This document shows positions 33,201 through 41,070 of a DNA stretch of 64,000 bases, one piece after another. Both the position numbers and the translations under genes were made by a program. The DNA lies in the NCBI GenBank assembly GCA_040902885.1, contig JBBDWK010000065.1, positions 1 through 64,000 of the forward strand, read 5' to 3'. This stretch comes from JBBDWK01 sp040902885. Its GTDB lineage: Bacteria; Acidobacteriota; Terriglobia; Bryobacterales; Bryobacteraceae. A model generated the notes under the pieces. It saw only the letters and a list, made by a program, of their open reading frames with translations. It did no database searches and was not told where the DNA came from. Within the stretch, counting starts at the first letter, position 1; each line of letters begins with the position of its first letter.

Positions 33201-33325
33201 TGGCCATGGTGATTTTGTTTGGTTTGTTTACATCCACTACCTTGAACATGGTGGTGGTACCGGCCCGTGTATTATGCGGCTGGGCGTCGAAGGCCGAATG
33301 CATGAAGACAAGGAGATTTCAATGA
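30212..33325 (+). CDS. Heavy-metal RND efflux pump (CzcA/CusA family)
   Basis: A 1037-aa inner-membrane cation/proton antiporter with 12 helices and two large periplasmic loops. The proton-relay helix 4 reads AIGELVDDAIIDVENVMRRL (about residue 400), resembling the HME3b subgroup rather than CzcA (HME1) or CusA (HME4); divalent cation export is likely but the metal is not certain. DVLPDLTAPAVTILVEARG near the start and MNLPLALVGGVAGVYLAGGV in helix 10 are typical. The C-terminus is odd: PARVLCGWASK replaces the usual PALYLRFG; removing the G at 33267 gives PALYYAAG, so a frameshift is possible. The stop overlaps an ATG whose gene is cut off. Confidence 0.9.
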   Translation: MLDALIRWSLHHRAVVLFLAAALLIWGGYSIRDVPLDVLPDLTAPAVTILVEARGMAPTEMESLVTFPIESAINGAPGVRRVRSATAVGVAVIWVEFDWGQDIHRARQTVNEKLSLVSASLPPNVDQPFLAPISSIMGEILFITLESDRHSAMEIRTVADTVLRRRILAVPGVAQVVPTGGDQKQYQVLISPHLLREYSVSLDEVENALRKGSQNSSAGFRVAGGQEYLIQGVGRASTPESIGQIAVTSREGRPVFVRDVAEVRIGSALKRGEGSHNAKPAVVLGIQKQPGANTLELTQRLDVTLDEIQKGLPAGMAIDKQVFRQADFIQRSLENLTAALRDGAILVVIVVVVFLMNFRAAVITLLALPLSLLTAVITMNWFGFTINSMSLGGLAIAIGELVDDAIIDVENVMRRLRENALKPDGERVPALKVVYLASTEIRGSVVFATLIVVLVFLPLFALDSVEGRLLAPLGFAYIVSLTASLVVALTITPALCSYLLPNARSVLRGHEPWLVRQLKQRFQPSLRWSLKHPRIVVLSSVLLLIAAGIALSRTGRAFLPEFNEGTLTVSAVTLPGTSLADSDGLGRGLERILLSVPEVVSTARRTGRAELDEHVQGVESAEVDVALQMRERPKEEVLAEIRDRVTLLPGMNVTIGQPISHRIDHMLSGTRANIAVKVFGDDLAMLRSLARQVEAAMRDIEGVVDLSMEQQTDIPTVRIQVRPEDAARYGLQPGEVTTMIQTAFVGIEVNRVLEGQISFPMVVRYPETDMDDLGVIGRTLIDSPSGAKVPLDAVADIHEDRGPNFISRESVQRKIVVQCNVAGRDLRGVVNEIRAAVGEKVTMPQGYRVEYGGQFESEAEASRRLLVLGAGVIVGILLILATAFHSTRDALIIMLNLPLALVGGVAGVYLAGGVLSVASLIGFITLFGIATRNGIMLISHIRHLREVEGVTDLHEAVIRGASERLAPILMTALAAGLALIPIAAGMGKPGSEIQAPMAMVILFGLFTSTTLNMVVVPARVLCGWASKAECMKTRRFQ

Positions 33326-33345
33326 ATCGGGTGTTAATGACGGCC
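33322..33345 (+). pseudogene. Truncated start of a lost downstream gene
   Basis: ATG 33322 overlaps the pump stop (ATGA), has AAGGAG at 33310-33315 and encodes MNRVLMTA before the frame enters the antisense of a TonB receptor gene that ends at 33346. The well-formed start indicates that a real operon gene once continued here and that its body was replaced by unrelated DNA at about 33340. What follows in frame is antisense sequence, not a gene. Confidence 0.6.
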
Positions 33346-36300
33346 TCAGAATCTGAGCCAGACCCCCAACTGCACGGCCCTTGCGCCGCCCGCCTGCAAG
33401 GCCGGGGTCAGCCCGCTGTGCGGCCTTCCCGCGCCCAACATCAAGTTCGTCTGGGAGAGCGACCGTCCGAACAGCGGATGATTCAGGAACCGCACCGGGT
33501 CGGCGAAGTTGGGGTGGTTCGTCACGTTGTACGCCTCCGCACGGAAGGTCAGCGACGCGTCGTCACGCAGCGCGAAGCGCCGCTCCAGCATCGCGTCGAG
33601 CTGTGCCAGGCCGAAGCCGCGAAAAACGTTGCGCCCCAAGCTCCCCTGTCCCCCGCCGGCCGGAACCACGAACGCTGCCGGATTGATGCGCCGCCCGCCG
33701 GGTACATCGCGATCGTCAATCCATAGAGGCGCGCCCGCCACCAGGTCCGGCCGCAGATTGTCGTAACTCAGGCCGAACGCATTCTCCCGCGCAGCCACAT
33801 CTACCGGAAACCCCGTTCGGGCGCGAAAGATGCCGCTCACCGTCCATCCGGTGGCATACGGAACGTCCCACACTGCGGCGAGTTGCAGCGAGTGGCGCAC
33901 GTCGAAGTTCGAAGCCCCGTAGTCTCCTGCCCCCGGATGCACAAGATACGTAGCGGAATCCCAGGACCCGTTGTCGATGGCGTGACCCCAGGTCCAGGAA
34001 GCGAGCCCGCGCAGCCCGCGCGCCAGCCTGCGCCGCGCCTGAATCTGAAACGAGTGGTAATCGGCCGCGCCGCGATTCGTCGCTAAAACAACTCGGGCCG
34101 GTTCCGTTTCGGCTTGCGGGCGGCTCTCGCGCCGCAAGAGACGGCGGCCGGCGGAGCCTACGTACGCGGCCGAGACCACGGTGTCGCCGGCGAAGGCGCG
34201 CTCCAGCGTCACGTTCCACTGCCAGGAATATGGAAGCCGCAGGTCGGAGTCGAACCGGTAAACGGTTTGCGGTGCGGCCTCCGCGGCGCCGACAGTCAGC
34301 GTGGTCCGCCAGAGGTTGAAGGGCGCGCCGTTCAGCACGTCGTTGGAAGAGCTGAAGCCGAGATCATAGAACAGACCGGCGCCTACCCGCAGCACGAACA
34401 AGCCCTCCGAGTCCAGCCGGTACGCGGCTCCGATGCGCGGCGCGAACTGCGTCCAGCGCGATTGCCAGGCGGGCGATTCATTACCGGCCAGCCGCTCGGC
34501 CGCGGGAAGCGGCGCCAGAACCGGGCCGCTCGACACGACGCCGCCGAGTCCAAGCGAAGAGCCGCTGAAGGACGGCGCGGGGGTGACCTCCCAGCGCGTC
34601 CCGTACGTCACATTCAGCCGCGGACCAGCGTGCCAAGTGTCCTGCGCAAACGCGGAAAAGGTTTCTATCAAACTGGATCCTCTGCCGGCTACGGCATACT
34701 GCACAACCGCCGGATCTCCGCCGAGCAGACCGTTGAGGTCCGTCCATCCGCCGATCACGCCATTGATCGCCTCCTCGCGCCGTGGCGTCATCCGCTGGTA
34801 GTCGAGGCCGAAGCGCACGTGGTGGCGTCCCAGGTTCCAGGAGACCGTGTCGATGAAATTCCACTGGCCCTGGCTGCTGCGGCCGCCATCGCCGGTAAGC
34901 CGCTGCTGCAGGCCGCCCACCGATATGCCATACACGCGCCGGCTGGGGTCGGTCAAAGGCGGCAGGATCGCGGCGAGATCAAGCGGCTGCGCGCCATCGG
35001 GAGTTGCGAAAGCCCATGCCGAATGAACGGACGCGCGCGAGACGTTGACGCGCGCTTCATTGGTTACGGCCGGAGACACGGCGACCAGGGCGCCCGCAGT
35101 GACGCTATCCGCGCGAAAACGCGCATCGTTGACTTGCAGGTAACCTACGCGGCTGGAGGACGGCGTGCCCGTGTAGCGCAGAAACAGCAGGCCGCGCGAT
35201 CCCAGTCCATGATCGACGCGCACGCTGCCGGTGGCGAGCCGCGCGGGCCATGATGTTTGCGCCGTGTGCGCGGCTTGCCCCCCGCTGAGCTCACTGCCGC
35301 GTGGAACAGGGTAGGAATCCAGGATGGGCCGAACCGAAGCGGGAGCGCGGGCGCGCGTGGCGAGCGAAGGAACGGCCATCGCCCAGGAGGCACGTTGACG
35401 CAGGCGCAACCATTCGCCAGAGAGAGAGAAGAACGTCCGGTTCCGGCGCACCGGTCCGCTCAGCAGGCCGCCGGCCGTGTGCAGGCTCGCGGGCGCACGG
35501 TCCAGTCCGGCGCGGTTGGCGAACCAGTCCATGGCATTGAGGCGCTCATGGCGGAAGCCGCCGAAGAACTCGCCGTGATACTCGTTGGAACCGGAGCGCG
35601 TGATGACGGCCACCTGCGCTCCGGGCAGCCGGCCGAACTCGGGCGTGAAGCTGGATGTCTGTATGCGCACTTCCTGCACGGCGCCCAGCGCGACCAGCCC
35701 GTGGAGGCTGCCGATGGCCGTCATGCCGGGCAGCGCGCCGCCGGAGAACTCTCCCGGAAGCCCGCTGCCGCTGACGCCGTTGTTGGCGCTGACACCGTCA
35801 ATGGTGAAGTAGTTCGTGTTGGGCCGTTGTCCGTTTGCGCTGAACTGCCCCGCCTCGCCTCCCGTCGCCGGAGTGGCGAGCACTCCCGGCGCGAACTCGA
35901 GAACGCCTTGCAGCCCGCGGCCGTTGAGCGGCAGGGCCTCCACCGAGTCGCGGCCGAGCAGAATCTGGGACGCCCCATCGTTGCTCCGAATGGGCGCGCC
36001 ATCGCCTTCCACCGTCACTACTTCCTGAATCGCGCCGAGCTCGAGCAGGAAGTCGAGGCGCGCGCTCTGTGTTGCCTGCAACTCGACGCCCGTCCGAGCG
36101 ATGGTTCGGAATCCCGGTTTGCGGACCGTTACCTTGTACTGGCCGGGAGTAAGGGACGAGACGGCGTAGAAGCCCTGGGAGTTGGTGCGCGTGGCGCGGC
36201 GGATGCCGGTGTCCGTGTTCAACACGGCGACGTCCACGTCCACGATGACCGCGCCCGAGCCATCGCGAACCACGCCGACCATCTGGGCGCGCTGCTGGGC

Positions 36301-36354
36301 GGCGGCCGGCATTCCGGCGAGCAGCACATAAAGGCCGGCCAGGAGCAATGGCAT
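33346..36354 (-). CDS. TonB-dependent receptor, Oar-like
   Basis: A 1002-aa outer-membrane protein from ATG 36354. Residues 1-23 are a signal peptide (MPLLLAGLYVLLAGMPAAAQ); about 27-105 a carboxypeptidase-regulatory beta-sandwich (MVGVVRDGSGAVIVDVDVAV, GFYAVSSLTPGQYKVTVRKP); then a plug domain (SVEALPLNGRGLQGVLEFAP) and a long beta-barrel ending in the Phe of GVWLRF. This is the Oar/SusC-like architecture abundant in Acidobacteria. The substrate is not evident. Its ATG overlaps the stop of the anti-sigma gene (ATGA), in an ECF sigma, anti-sigma, receptor order like FecI-FecR-FecA. The frame is open further upstream but that part is antisense-like and lacks a signal. Confidence 0.88.
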   Translation of the reverse strand: MPLLLAGLYVLLAGMPAAAQQRAQMVGVVRDGSGAVIVDVDVAVLNTDTGIRRATRTNSQGFYAVSSLTPGQYKVTVRKPGFRTIARTGVELQATQSARLDFLLELGAIQEVVTVEGDGAPIRSNDGASQILLGRDSVEALPLNGRGLQGVLEFAPGVLATPATGGEAGQFSANGQRPNTNYFTIDGVSANNGVSGSGLPGEFSGGALPGMTAIGSLHGLVALGAVQEVRIQTSSFTPEFGRLPGAQVAVITRSGSNEYHGEFFGGFRHERLNAMDWFANRAGLDRAPASLHTAGGLLSGPVRRNRTFFSLSGEWLRLRQRASWAMAVPSLATRARAPASVRPILDSYPVPRGSELSGGQAAHTAQTSWPARLATGSVRVDHGLGSRGLLFLRYTGTPSSSRVGYLQVNDARFRADSVTAGALVAVSPAVTNEARVNVSRASVHSAWAFATPDGAQPLDLAAILPPLTDPSRRVYGISVGGLQQRLTGDGGRSSQGQWNFIDTVSWNLGRHHVRFGLDYQRMTPRREEAINGVIGGWTDLNGLLGGDPAVVQYAVAGRGSSLIETFSAFAQDTWHAGPRLNVTYGTRWEVTPAPSFSGSSLGLGGVVSSGPVLAPLPAAERLAGNESPAWQSRWTQFAPRIGAAYRLDSEGLFVLRVGAGLFYDLGFSSSNDVLNGAPFNLWRTTLTVGAAEAAPQTVYRFDSDLRLPYSWQWNVTLERAFAGDTVVSAAYVGSAGRRLLRRESRPQAETEPARVVLATNRGAADYHSFQIQARRRLARGLRGLASWTWGHAIDNGSWDSATYLVHPGAGDYGASNFDVRHSLQLAAVWDVPYATGWTVSGIFRARTGFPVDVAARENAFGLSYDNLRPDLVAGAPLWIDDRDVPGGRRINPAAFVVPAGGGQGSLGRNVFRGFGLAQLDAMLERRFALRDDASLTFRAEAYNVTNHPNFADPVRFLNHPLFGRSLSQTNLMLGAGRPHSGLTPALQAGGARAVQLGVWLRF

Positions 36355-37955
36355 CAGCGGCGCGCGCTTCCCGTGGAGGCTTCGTAGGCGGCCACGGCCT
36401 CCTGCCAGTGCGCGAGGTGCTTGCGCAGCTCGGGTAGCTGTGGCTCTCCCGGGCTGCTGCCTGCGATAGCGCCGTTCAGCTCCCGATCGAAAACCTGAGT
36501 CGCTTCGAGCATGGCCGCCGCACACTCCTGCCAGACGCCGCAAGGGGCGCCGGAAACGGGAGCGGCCGCAGGCAGAAGCGGCGCGAGCCATTGCGCCAAT
36601 TGCGCGGACGAAGCGGCGAGGGCGGCCGTGTGCCGCCGGCGAAGACCGTCCAGCAGCGCGCGATCGGCGGCGCCGAGCGATTGCTCCACCGCGGGGGGGA
36701 ACCGCTGGGCCAGATTGAGGATGGCGTGCGCGCGCGAAAGAGCCGCTTCGCTTTGGTCGAGCGCCTGGTTGATGAAGCGATCCAGCATGGCGCGTCCGCC
36801 AAGCTGCGTTTCCAGACGGTTGTGGAGGGCGTTCTCCGGAATCGCGGCAGGGGCCGAAACGGGCGCCGCCTCCAGACGCACCGGCTGCGGCTCTTCAAAG
36901 CGCACGATCACTCCGGGGATGCCGGCCAGCGAGTCGAGGATCTGCTGCCGCCGCGTTGCCTCTATACCCAGTCCGCTGACCCGCACCGCGCCGGCATCCC
37001 GCGTCACTTCCACCGGCTCGCCCAGGTCCGCGCCCAGGCGGTTGAGGGCCGCGAGTACGCGCAACTCCTCGGCGGGGCCGGCCGTTACAGGAGCAGCCGG
37101 CTCCGGCGCGGAGGCCACACTCGGAGGCGGTACGACCTTGGGCAAAGCCGGCTCGGACACAATCCCTGAAATTTCGACCCATTCGCCGCCCCGGAACTGG
37201 AGCGTTTCGTTGACGGGGTGCAGGTCGGATTCGCGAATGGTCAGCGCGGCTTCGGCCAGGACGCCCTGCGGAGTCGTGGTGCGAACTTCGTAGTACTTCT
37301 TGCCGCCGCCTGTCAGGATGCGCACCCGGTCACGCTTTTGGGCAAGCTGGTTGCGCCAACGGGCGAACGAGCGAGCGCTGAGCGGCTCCTGCCAACTGAA
37401 ATTAGCCTTCTCGAACAGAACTTTGAGCGCGGTACCGGGATCGACACCCGCGACGCGCGTCTCCGCCGGTCCGCCCGCCCGCAAGGCCGCCGGACGCGTA
37501 AAGGAATGACCGCGCGTCTTGATCTGGATGCGCCGGCCGGGACTCGAGATGCCGGGCGCGGCGGAAGCCTTCTCCAGCAGTTGCGCCGCGCTGACCGTGC
37601 GATCCGTGGAAAGCCTATAGCCCGCCGCCACGGCGACCGCGATTCCAGCGGCAACAGCGGCCCATGTCATGGCGCGGCGCAACGGCATGCGGCGCGGCGC
37701 GTCCAGCCTCTCCAGGCGCGGCGCCAGGTTGGGCCAGGGCTTGGGCTGGGGCAAAAGCCGCTTCCACATGGCGTGATGGTCGCGGAGGTATTCCTCCAGA
37801 TCTCCCCGCAGCTCTTCCAGCCGCGTGCGGCAACCGGCGCAGCCGAGAACGTGAGTTCCCACGGCCGCGGCTTCGGACGGAGCCAACTGGTCGTCGGCGT
37901 ACGCCAGCAACCGGACTTCGTCCACGTGAGGTGAAATAGCGTTACCCATGGACAA
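36354..37955 (-). CDS. Anti-sigma factor with zinc-finger and secretin-like region
   Basis: A 533-aa protein. Residues 9-50 hold the anti-sigma zinc motif HVLGCAGCR (HxxxCxxC) with an upstream His, the ZAS/zf-HC2 pattern that binds ECF sigma. A single hydrophobic helix follows (MTWAAVAAGIAVAVAAGYRL, about 95-115), placing the rest outside the cytoplasm. The extracytoplasmic part of about 400 aa is long for the family and contains an SPOR- or BON-like stretch (RVSGLGIEATRRQQILDSLA). The start could be ATG 37955 or 37949; both overlap the sigma gene's end. It would hold the sigma factor inactive until the linked TonB receptor signals. Confidence 0.82.
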   Translation of the reverse strand: MSMGNAISPHVDEVRLLAYADDQLAPSEAAAVGTHVLGCAGCRTRLEELRGDLEEYLRDHHAMWKRLLPQPKPWPNLAPRLERLDAPRRMPLRRAMTWAAVAAGIAVAVAAGYRLSTDRTVSAAQLLEKASAAPGISSPGRRIQIKTRGHSFTRPAALRAGGPAETRVAGVDPGTALKVLFEKANFSWQEPLSARSFARWRNQLAQKRDRVRILTGGGKKYYEVRTTTPQGVLAEAALTIRESDLHPVNETLQFRGGEWVEISGIVSEPALPKVVPPPSVASAPEPAAPVTAGPAEELRVLAALNRLGADLGEPVEVTRDAGAVRVSGLGIEATRRQQILDSLAGIPGVIVRFEEPQPVRLEAAPVSAPAAIPENALHNRLETQLGGRAMLDRFINQALDQSEAALSRAHAILNLAQRFPPAVEQSLGAADRALLDGLRRRHTAALAASSAQLAQWLAPLLPAAAPVSGAPCGVWQECAAAMLEATQVFDRELNGAIAGSSPGEPQLPELRKHLAHWQEAVAAYEASTGSARR

Positions 37956-38472
37956 CCTTCCTGAGTTTCGAGAGGCCGCGGCGAAGGAACTCTCCCACGC
38001 TGGATGAGCTGATTCCGATTGCGGCCGCTATCTCGTGGTAGCGCAGTCCTTCAGCCCGCAGATACAGGCACTGCCTCTGCTGGGGCGACAGGCCCGCCAT
38101 GGCATGTTGCAGCGCCGCTCTCCGTTCCTTCTCGATCATGCTCCGCTCCGGACTCTCCTGATTCGACTGGGCGGGAATCGAGTCCTCCGCATCCAGCCGG
38201 TGCAGCCGGCTTTCCTTCTCCCGTACATTCAGGCCGAGATTGTGGGCCACTCGAAACAGCCAGGCGCGCGTGTTGCGAATCTCCTCGCCATCCCGCATGG
38301 CGACGTAAAGCTTGAGAAACGCGTCCTGGGTCACTTCCTGGGCCTGGTGGGAGCGAAGCCCAAGCGTGATGAGGTAGTAATAGAGATCGTTTCGGGCGTT
38401 CCGGTAGACCTCTTCCACCCGCTCATGAAGCGCCGCCCGCGAAGCTTGGTCCGCGTATCTCGTGATCAGCAA
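37942..38472 (-). CDS. ECF-type RNA polymerase sigma factor
   Basis: A 176-aa extracytoplasmic-function sigma-70 factor. Region 2 is visible in DLYYYLITLGLRSHQAQEVT and AWLFRVAHNLGLNVREKESR; region 4 in HAMAGLSPQQRQCLYLRAEG, followed by the helix-turn-helix YHEIAAAIGISSSSVGEFLR. There is no region 3, as in all ECF factors. The anti-sigma gene overlaps its 3' end by 14 bases, a coupling typical of sigma/anti-sigma pairs. It likely transcribes its own operon including the TonB receptor. Confidence 0.92.
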   Translation of the reverse strand: MLITRYADQASRAALHERVEEVYRNARNDLYYYLITLGLRSHQAQEVTQDAFLKLYVAMRDGEEIRNTRAWLFRVAHNLGLNVREKESRLHRLDAEDSIPAQSNQESPERSMIEKERRAALQHAMAGLSPQQRQCLYLRAEGLRYHEIAAAIGISSSSVGEFLRRGLSKLRKVVHG

Positions 38473-38537
38473 GCTGCCAAAAGAGGGAAACGGCCCGACA
38501 CCGCTTCCCTGTCCTCCGAGTGTTCAGACTCCTTGCA

Positions 38538-39059
38538 CTATTGTGCGACAGCAGGCAACGTCCGAACGGGAGGCACCGCCTGGATAATCACGTCGCCGCC
38601 GCGTTCCGGACGGTCGATGAGACTCAAATTCACCGCCTCCCAGGCTGCGGGCTGTAACTGCAGCGCGGTGGACAACGCCGCTAGCTTCGGACGCTGCTCC
38701 TGGGTCAGTACGCCAAGGGCCCGCGAACGATACGGCTCGCCGGAGACGGGCAGCTTCCGCTGCAGCGTCCGGATCTCCACGGTAAGCTGGCCGATGCGCG
38801 CGTAATCCTGCGACTGGTCCCTCAGCAGGGTTTCAAGCTGAAGATGTTTGTCACGGATGTCCTTGTGAATCTGTTGTTCGGCGTTCTGCCGGTCCCGTTG
38901 CACGGCCCGGAGCGTATCCACCTGGGTCTGGCTCAGCGAGAGGTGCGCTCTGAGCGCTTCGAAATCGCGCGGCAGGATGGGCGGATAGATGGCCACGTCC
39001 TGCGCGCAAGCCGCGGCTGCGGTAAACGCGGTGGTCAGGAATAGTCGCTTGAATGTCAT
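38538..39059 (-). CDS. Periplasmic LTxxQ (Spy/CpxP-like) protein
   Basis: A 173-aa secreted protein with a signal peptide (MTFKRLFLTTAFTAAAACAQ, cleaved near residue 19). The mature part is nearly all helix, with two copies of the family motif: LSLSQTQVDTLRAV near residue 48 and LGVLTQEQRPKLAALSTAL near residue 126. Spy and CpxP are periplasmic chaperones or stress sensors; the same role is plausible but not shown. It is transcribed divergently from yceD and lies 65 bp upstream of the ECF sigma gene on the same strand. Confidence 0.75.
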   Translation of the reverse strand: MTFKRLFLTTAFTAAAACAQDVAIYPPILPRDFEALRAHLSLSQTQVDTLRAVQRDRQNAEQQIHKDIRDKHLQLETLLRDQSQDYARIGQLTVEIRTLQRKLPVSGEPYRSRALGVLTQEQRPKLAALSTALQLQPAAWEAVNLSLIDRPERGGDVIIQAVPPVRTLPAVAQ

Positions 39060-39192
39060 ATTGCTGCGTTGTGCATCCTTTCGTCTCTAAGACAGGTGAG
39101 ACGCGATTTTCACGACAGCGGATGATTTTTTTTAACTGGAGCATCTGCCGCGACACTTTTCCCGTTTGAGACCGGCCCACCGGCGGTCCTGT

Positions 39193-39198
39193 TATAAT
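39193..39198 (+). promoter_or_regulatory. Perfect -10 box upstream of DUF177 gene
   Basis: TATAAT, 35 bases before ATG 39234. No -35 hexamer is well matched at 17 bases; TTGAGA lies 21 bases upstream. Likely promoter of the yceD-rpmF-plsX-dsbD operon. Confidence 0.45.
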
Positions 39199-39233
39199 AA
39201 TTGCATCAGACTCCCATTTGTCCGGGAGGACGT

Positions 39234-39755
39234 ATGTTCCTGAGTATTAAAGAAATGGAGTTCCGGAAGGTCCCTTTTGAAGCGACCTTTGAGCCGGGGC
39301 AAATCGACTTTTCGGGGGCGGAGGTGCGGCAGCTTTCGTCGCTGCATGCCAAGGGTAGCGCGGTGCTGCTCGAGCGAACCGAAGGCGAGGTGTGCCTTCG
39401 CGGCGAGTTCGAGGTGGAGATGGGCGCGGACTGCGACCGGTGTCTTCGCCCTTCGCGATTCCCTCTCGCCGCCGGCTTTGACCTGTTTTACCGCCCCACG
39501 CCCGTGGGCCCCCCGGAGGCCGAGGAGATTGAAATTCACGAGGGCGAAGCCGAAGTAGGCTTTTATCAAGGGGCCGGACTCCAGTTGGGGGACGTGCTTC
39601 GCGAGCAGATCCTGCTGGCGCTTCCCATGCAGCGGATCTGCCGGCCGGATTGCAAGGGGATCTGCCCGGTCTGCGGACTCAACCGGAACGAATCGGTCTG
39701 CGTCTGCCGTCCGCAACTGGTGGACGACCGCTGGAGCGCCTTACGGAAGCTCTAG
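39234..39755 (+). CDS. yceD: YceD/DUF177 family protein
   Basis: A 173-aa member of the YceD family of 23S rRNA-accumulation proteins, normally encoded directly before rpmF. The DUF177 signature is EMGADCDRCLRPSRFPLAAG and RICRPDCKGICPVCGLNRNE: two cysteine clusters (CDRC and CxxxCxxCxxC). Start ATG 39234 has GGGAGG five bases upstream. Position before rpmF and plsX is the ancestral arrangement in many phyla, which supports the assignment. Its role is in ribosome assembly or rRNA processing; the mechanism is not known here. Confidence 0.9.
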   Translation: MFLSIKEMEFRKVPFEATFEPGQIDFSGAEVRQLSSLHAKGSAVLLERTEGEVCLRGEFEVEMGADCDRCLRPSRFPLAAGFDLFYRPTPVGPPEAEEIEIHEGEAEVGFYQGAGLQLGDVLREQILLALPMQRICRPDCKGICPVCGLNRNESVCVCRPQLVDDRWSALRKL

Positions 39756-39769
39756 TGTACGTATATCAA

Positions 39770-39830
39770 CAACCGCTCCCTCACGGTCNNNNNNNNNNGT
39801 TTCCGAGCCGCGACCGTGAGGGAGCGGTTA
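39770..39830. repeat. REP-like palindrome, copy C (contains N gap)
   Basis: AACCGCTCCCTCACGGTC, ten N bases (39789-39798), then GAGCCGCGACCGTGAGGGAG and CGGTT: the same palindrome as at 1043-1110 and 51533-51600. The gap lies in the loop, so the assembly broke at the hairpin. It sits between yceD and rpmF, inside what should be one operon. Confidence 0.8.
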
Positions 39831-39876
39831 AAAGCTAGTGGGAACGATTCCTGTTATTATTCCTTGAGGTAGAAAG

Positions 39877-40059
39877 ATGCCGAATCCGAAACGACGACAC
39901 TCGAACGCGCGCACGCAGAAGAGGCGCGCCCACGACGCTCTCAAGCAACCGGGAGTGTCGGAGTGCCCGAACTGTCACGAGCAGAAGCTCCCGCACCGGG
40001 TGTGCCCCAACTGCGGGCAATATAAGGGACGCGAGGTAATTGAAGTAGCGCAAGATTAG
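39877..40059 (+). CDS. rpmF: 50S ribosomal protein L32
   Basis: A 60-aa ribosomal protein. MPNPKRRHSNARTQKRRAHD is the conserved N-terminus and CPNCHEQKLPHRVCPNCGQY holds the four-cysteine zinc ribbon (CPNC and CPNC), so this is the zinc-binding C+ form. Start ATG 39877 has GAGGTAG upstream. plsX follows 9 bases after its stop. Confidence 0.97.
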   Translation: MPNPKRRHSNARTQKRRAHDALKQPGVSECPNCHEQKLPHRVCPNCGQYKGREVIEVAQD

Positions 40060-40068
40060 CCTGCCGCC

Positions 40069-41070
40069 ATGAACGGGGCCACCATCGCTGTCGATGCAAT
40101 GGGAGGCGATCACGCCCCCAAACCCGAAGTGGAAGGCGCCATCCGGGCGGCGCGCAGCCTGGGCGTTCGAGTCATTCTGGTGGGCCAGGAAGATGTGGTA
40201 CGCCGGGAACTGGAACAGCACGAGGGGTGGCGCGCCCTGCCGATCGAAATTCAGCACGCCAGCGAGCGCATCACCATGGAGGACAGCGCCGCGAAAGCGG
40301 TGCGCGCCAAGCGCGACAGCTCCGTCCGAGTGGCCGCCCGGCTGGTGCGCGACGGCGCCGCCCAGGCCTGGGTCTCAGCCGGAAATACCGGCGCCGTGAT
40401 GGGCACCGCCAAGATTGTTCAGGGAGTGGTTCCCGGTGTGGAGCGCCCGGCGCTGGCTTCGGCGTTTCCTACCCTCAAAGGCAAGCCTGTCGTGATTGTG
40501 GACATGGGTGCGAACGTCGACTGCTCGCCGTGCATGCTCCGGCAGTTCGCCATCATGGGAGAGATTTATTCACGCGTCATCCTGCACACCGATAGTCCCC
40601 GCGTCGGCCTGCTCTCCATAGGCGAGGAAGAGCATAAGGGCAATGAGCTGACTCGCGCTACCATGCCGCTTCTCAAGGCCCTCCCCTTCAACTTCATCGG
40701 GAACGTCGAAGGGCGCGACGTTTACAACGGATCGGTGGATGTGATCGTGTGCGACGGCTTTGTCGGCAACACTGTCCTCAAAGTCAGCGAGGGCCTGGTG
40801 GAGATGATCAAGCACATGCTCCAGGATTCGCTCAAAGCCACCATCACGCGCCAGATCGGTTACGTGCTCTCGAAGGGCGCTTACACGGATTTCAAGAAGC
40901 GCGTGGACTACTCGGAATACGGCGGCGCGCCGCTGCTGGGCGTCAAGGGCGGGTGCTTCATCTGCCATGGCAGCTCCAACTCGAACGCGATCAAGAATGC
41001 CATCCGCGTGGCGGCCGAGTTTTCCCACGGGAACATCAACCAGCGCATCGAGGAAGAATTGCGGGCATGA
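40069..41070 (+). CDS. plsX: Phosphate acyltransferase PlsX
   Basis: A 333-aa enzyme that converts acyl-ACP to acyl-phosphate, the first step of phospholipid synthesis by the PlsX/PlsY route. Recognised by IAVDAMGGDHAPKPEVEGAI at the start, VSAGNTGAVMGTAKI (about 105), DMGANVDCSPCMLRQFAI, SIGEEEHKGNEL and the Rossmann-like closing motif. It acts at the inner face of the membrane. Its stop overlaps the ATG of dsbD (ATGA). Confidence 0.96.
   Translation: MNGATIAVDAMGGDHAPKPEVEGAIRAARSLGVRVILVGQEDVVRRELEQHEGWRALPIEIQHASERITMEDSAAKAVRAKRDSSVRVAARLVRDGAAQAWVSAGNTGAVMGTAKIVQGVVPGVERPALASAFPTLKGKPVVIVDMGANVDCSPCMLRQFAIMGEIYSRVILHTDSPRVGLLSIGEEEHKGNELTRATMPLLKALPFNFIGNVEGRDVYNGSVDVIVCDGFVGNTVLKVSEGLVEMIKHMLQDSLKATITRQIGYVLSKGAYTDFKKRVDYSEYGGAPLLGVKGGCFICHGSSNSNAIKNAIRVAAEFSHGNINQRIEEELRA

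Noticed and set aside
33322..33726. 150-codon open frame downstream of the RND pump
   Set aside because: After the first eight codons it is antisense to the TonB receptor gene and its translation is low-complexity Arg/Ala-rich; only the start region is meaningful.
36357..36591. N-terminal extension of the TonB receptor frame
   Set aside because: This part lies inside the anti-sigma gene in another frame; the signal peptide begins at the internal ATG 36354.
39101..39180. T-run at 39126-39133 as a terminator for the Spy-like gene
   Set aside because: It lies upstream of that gene on its own strand and no stem is next to it.
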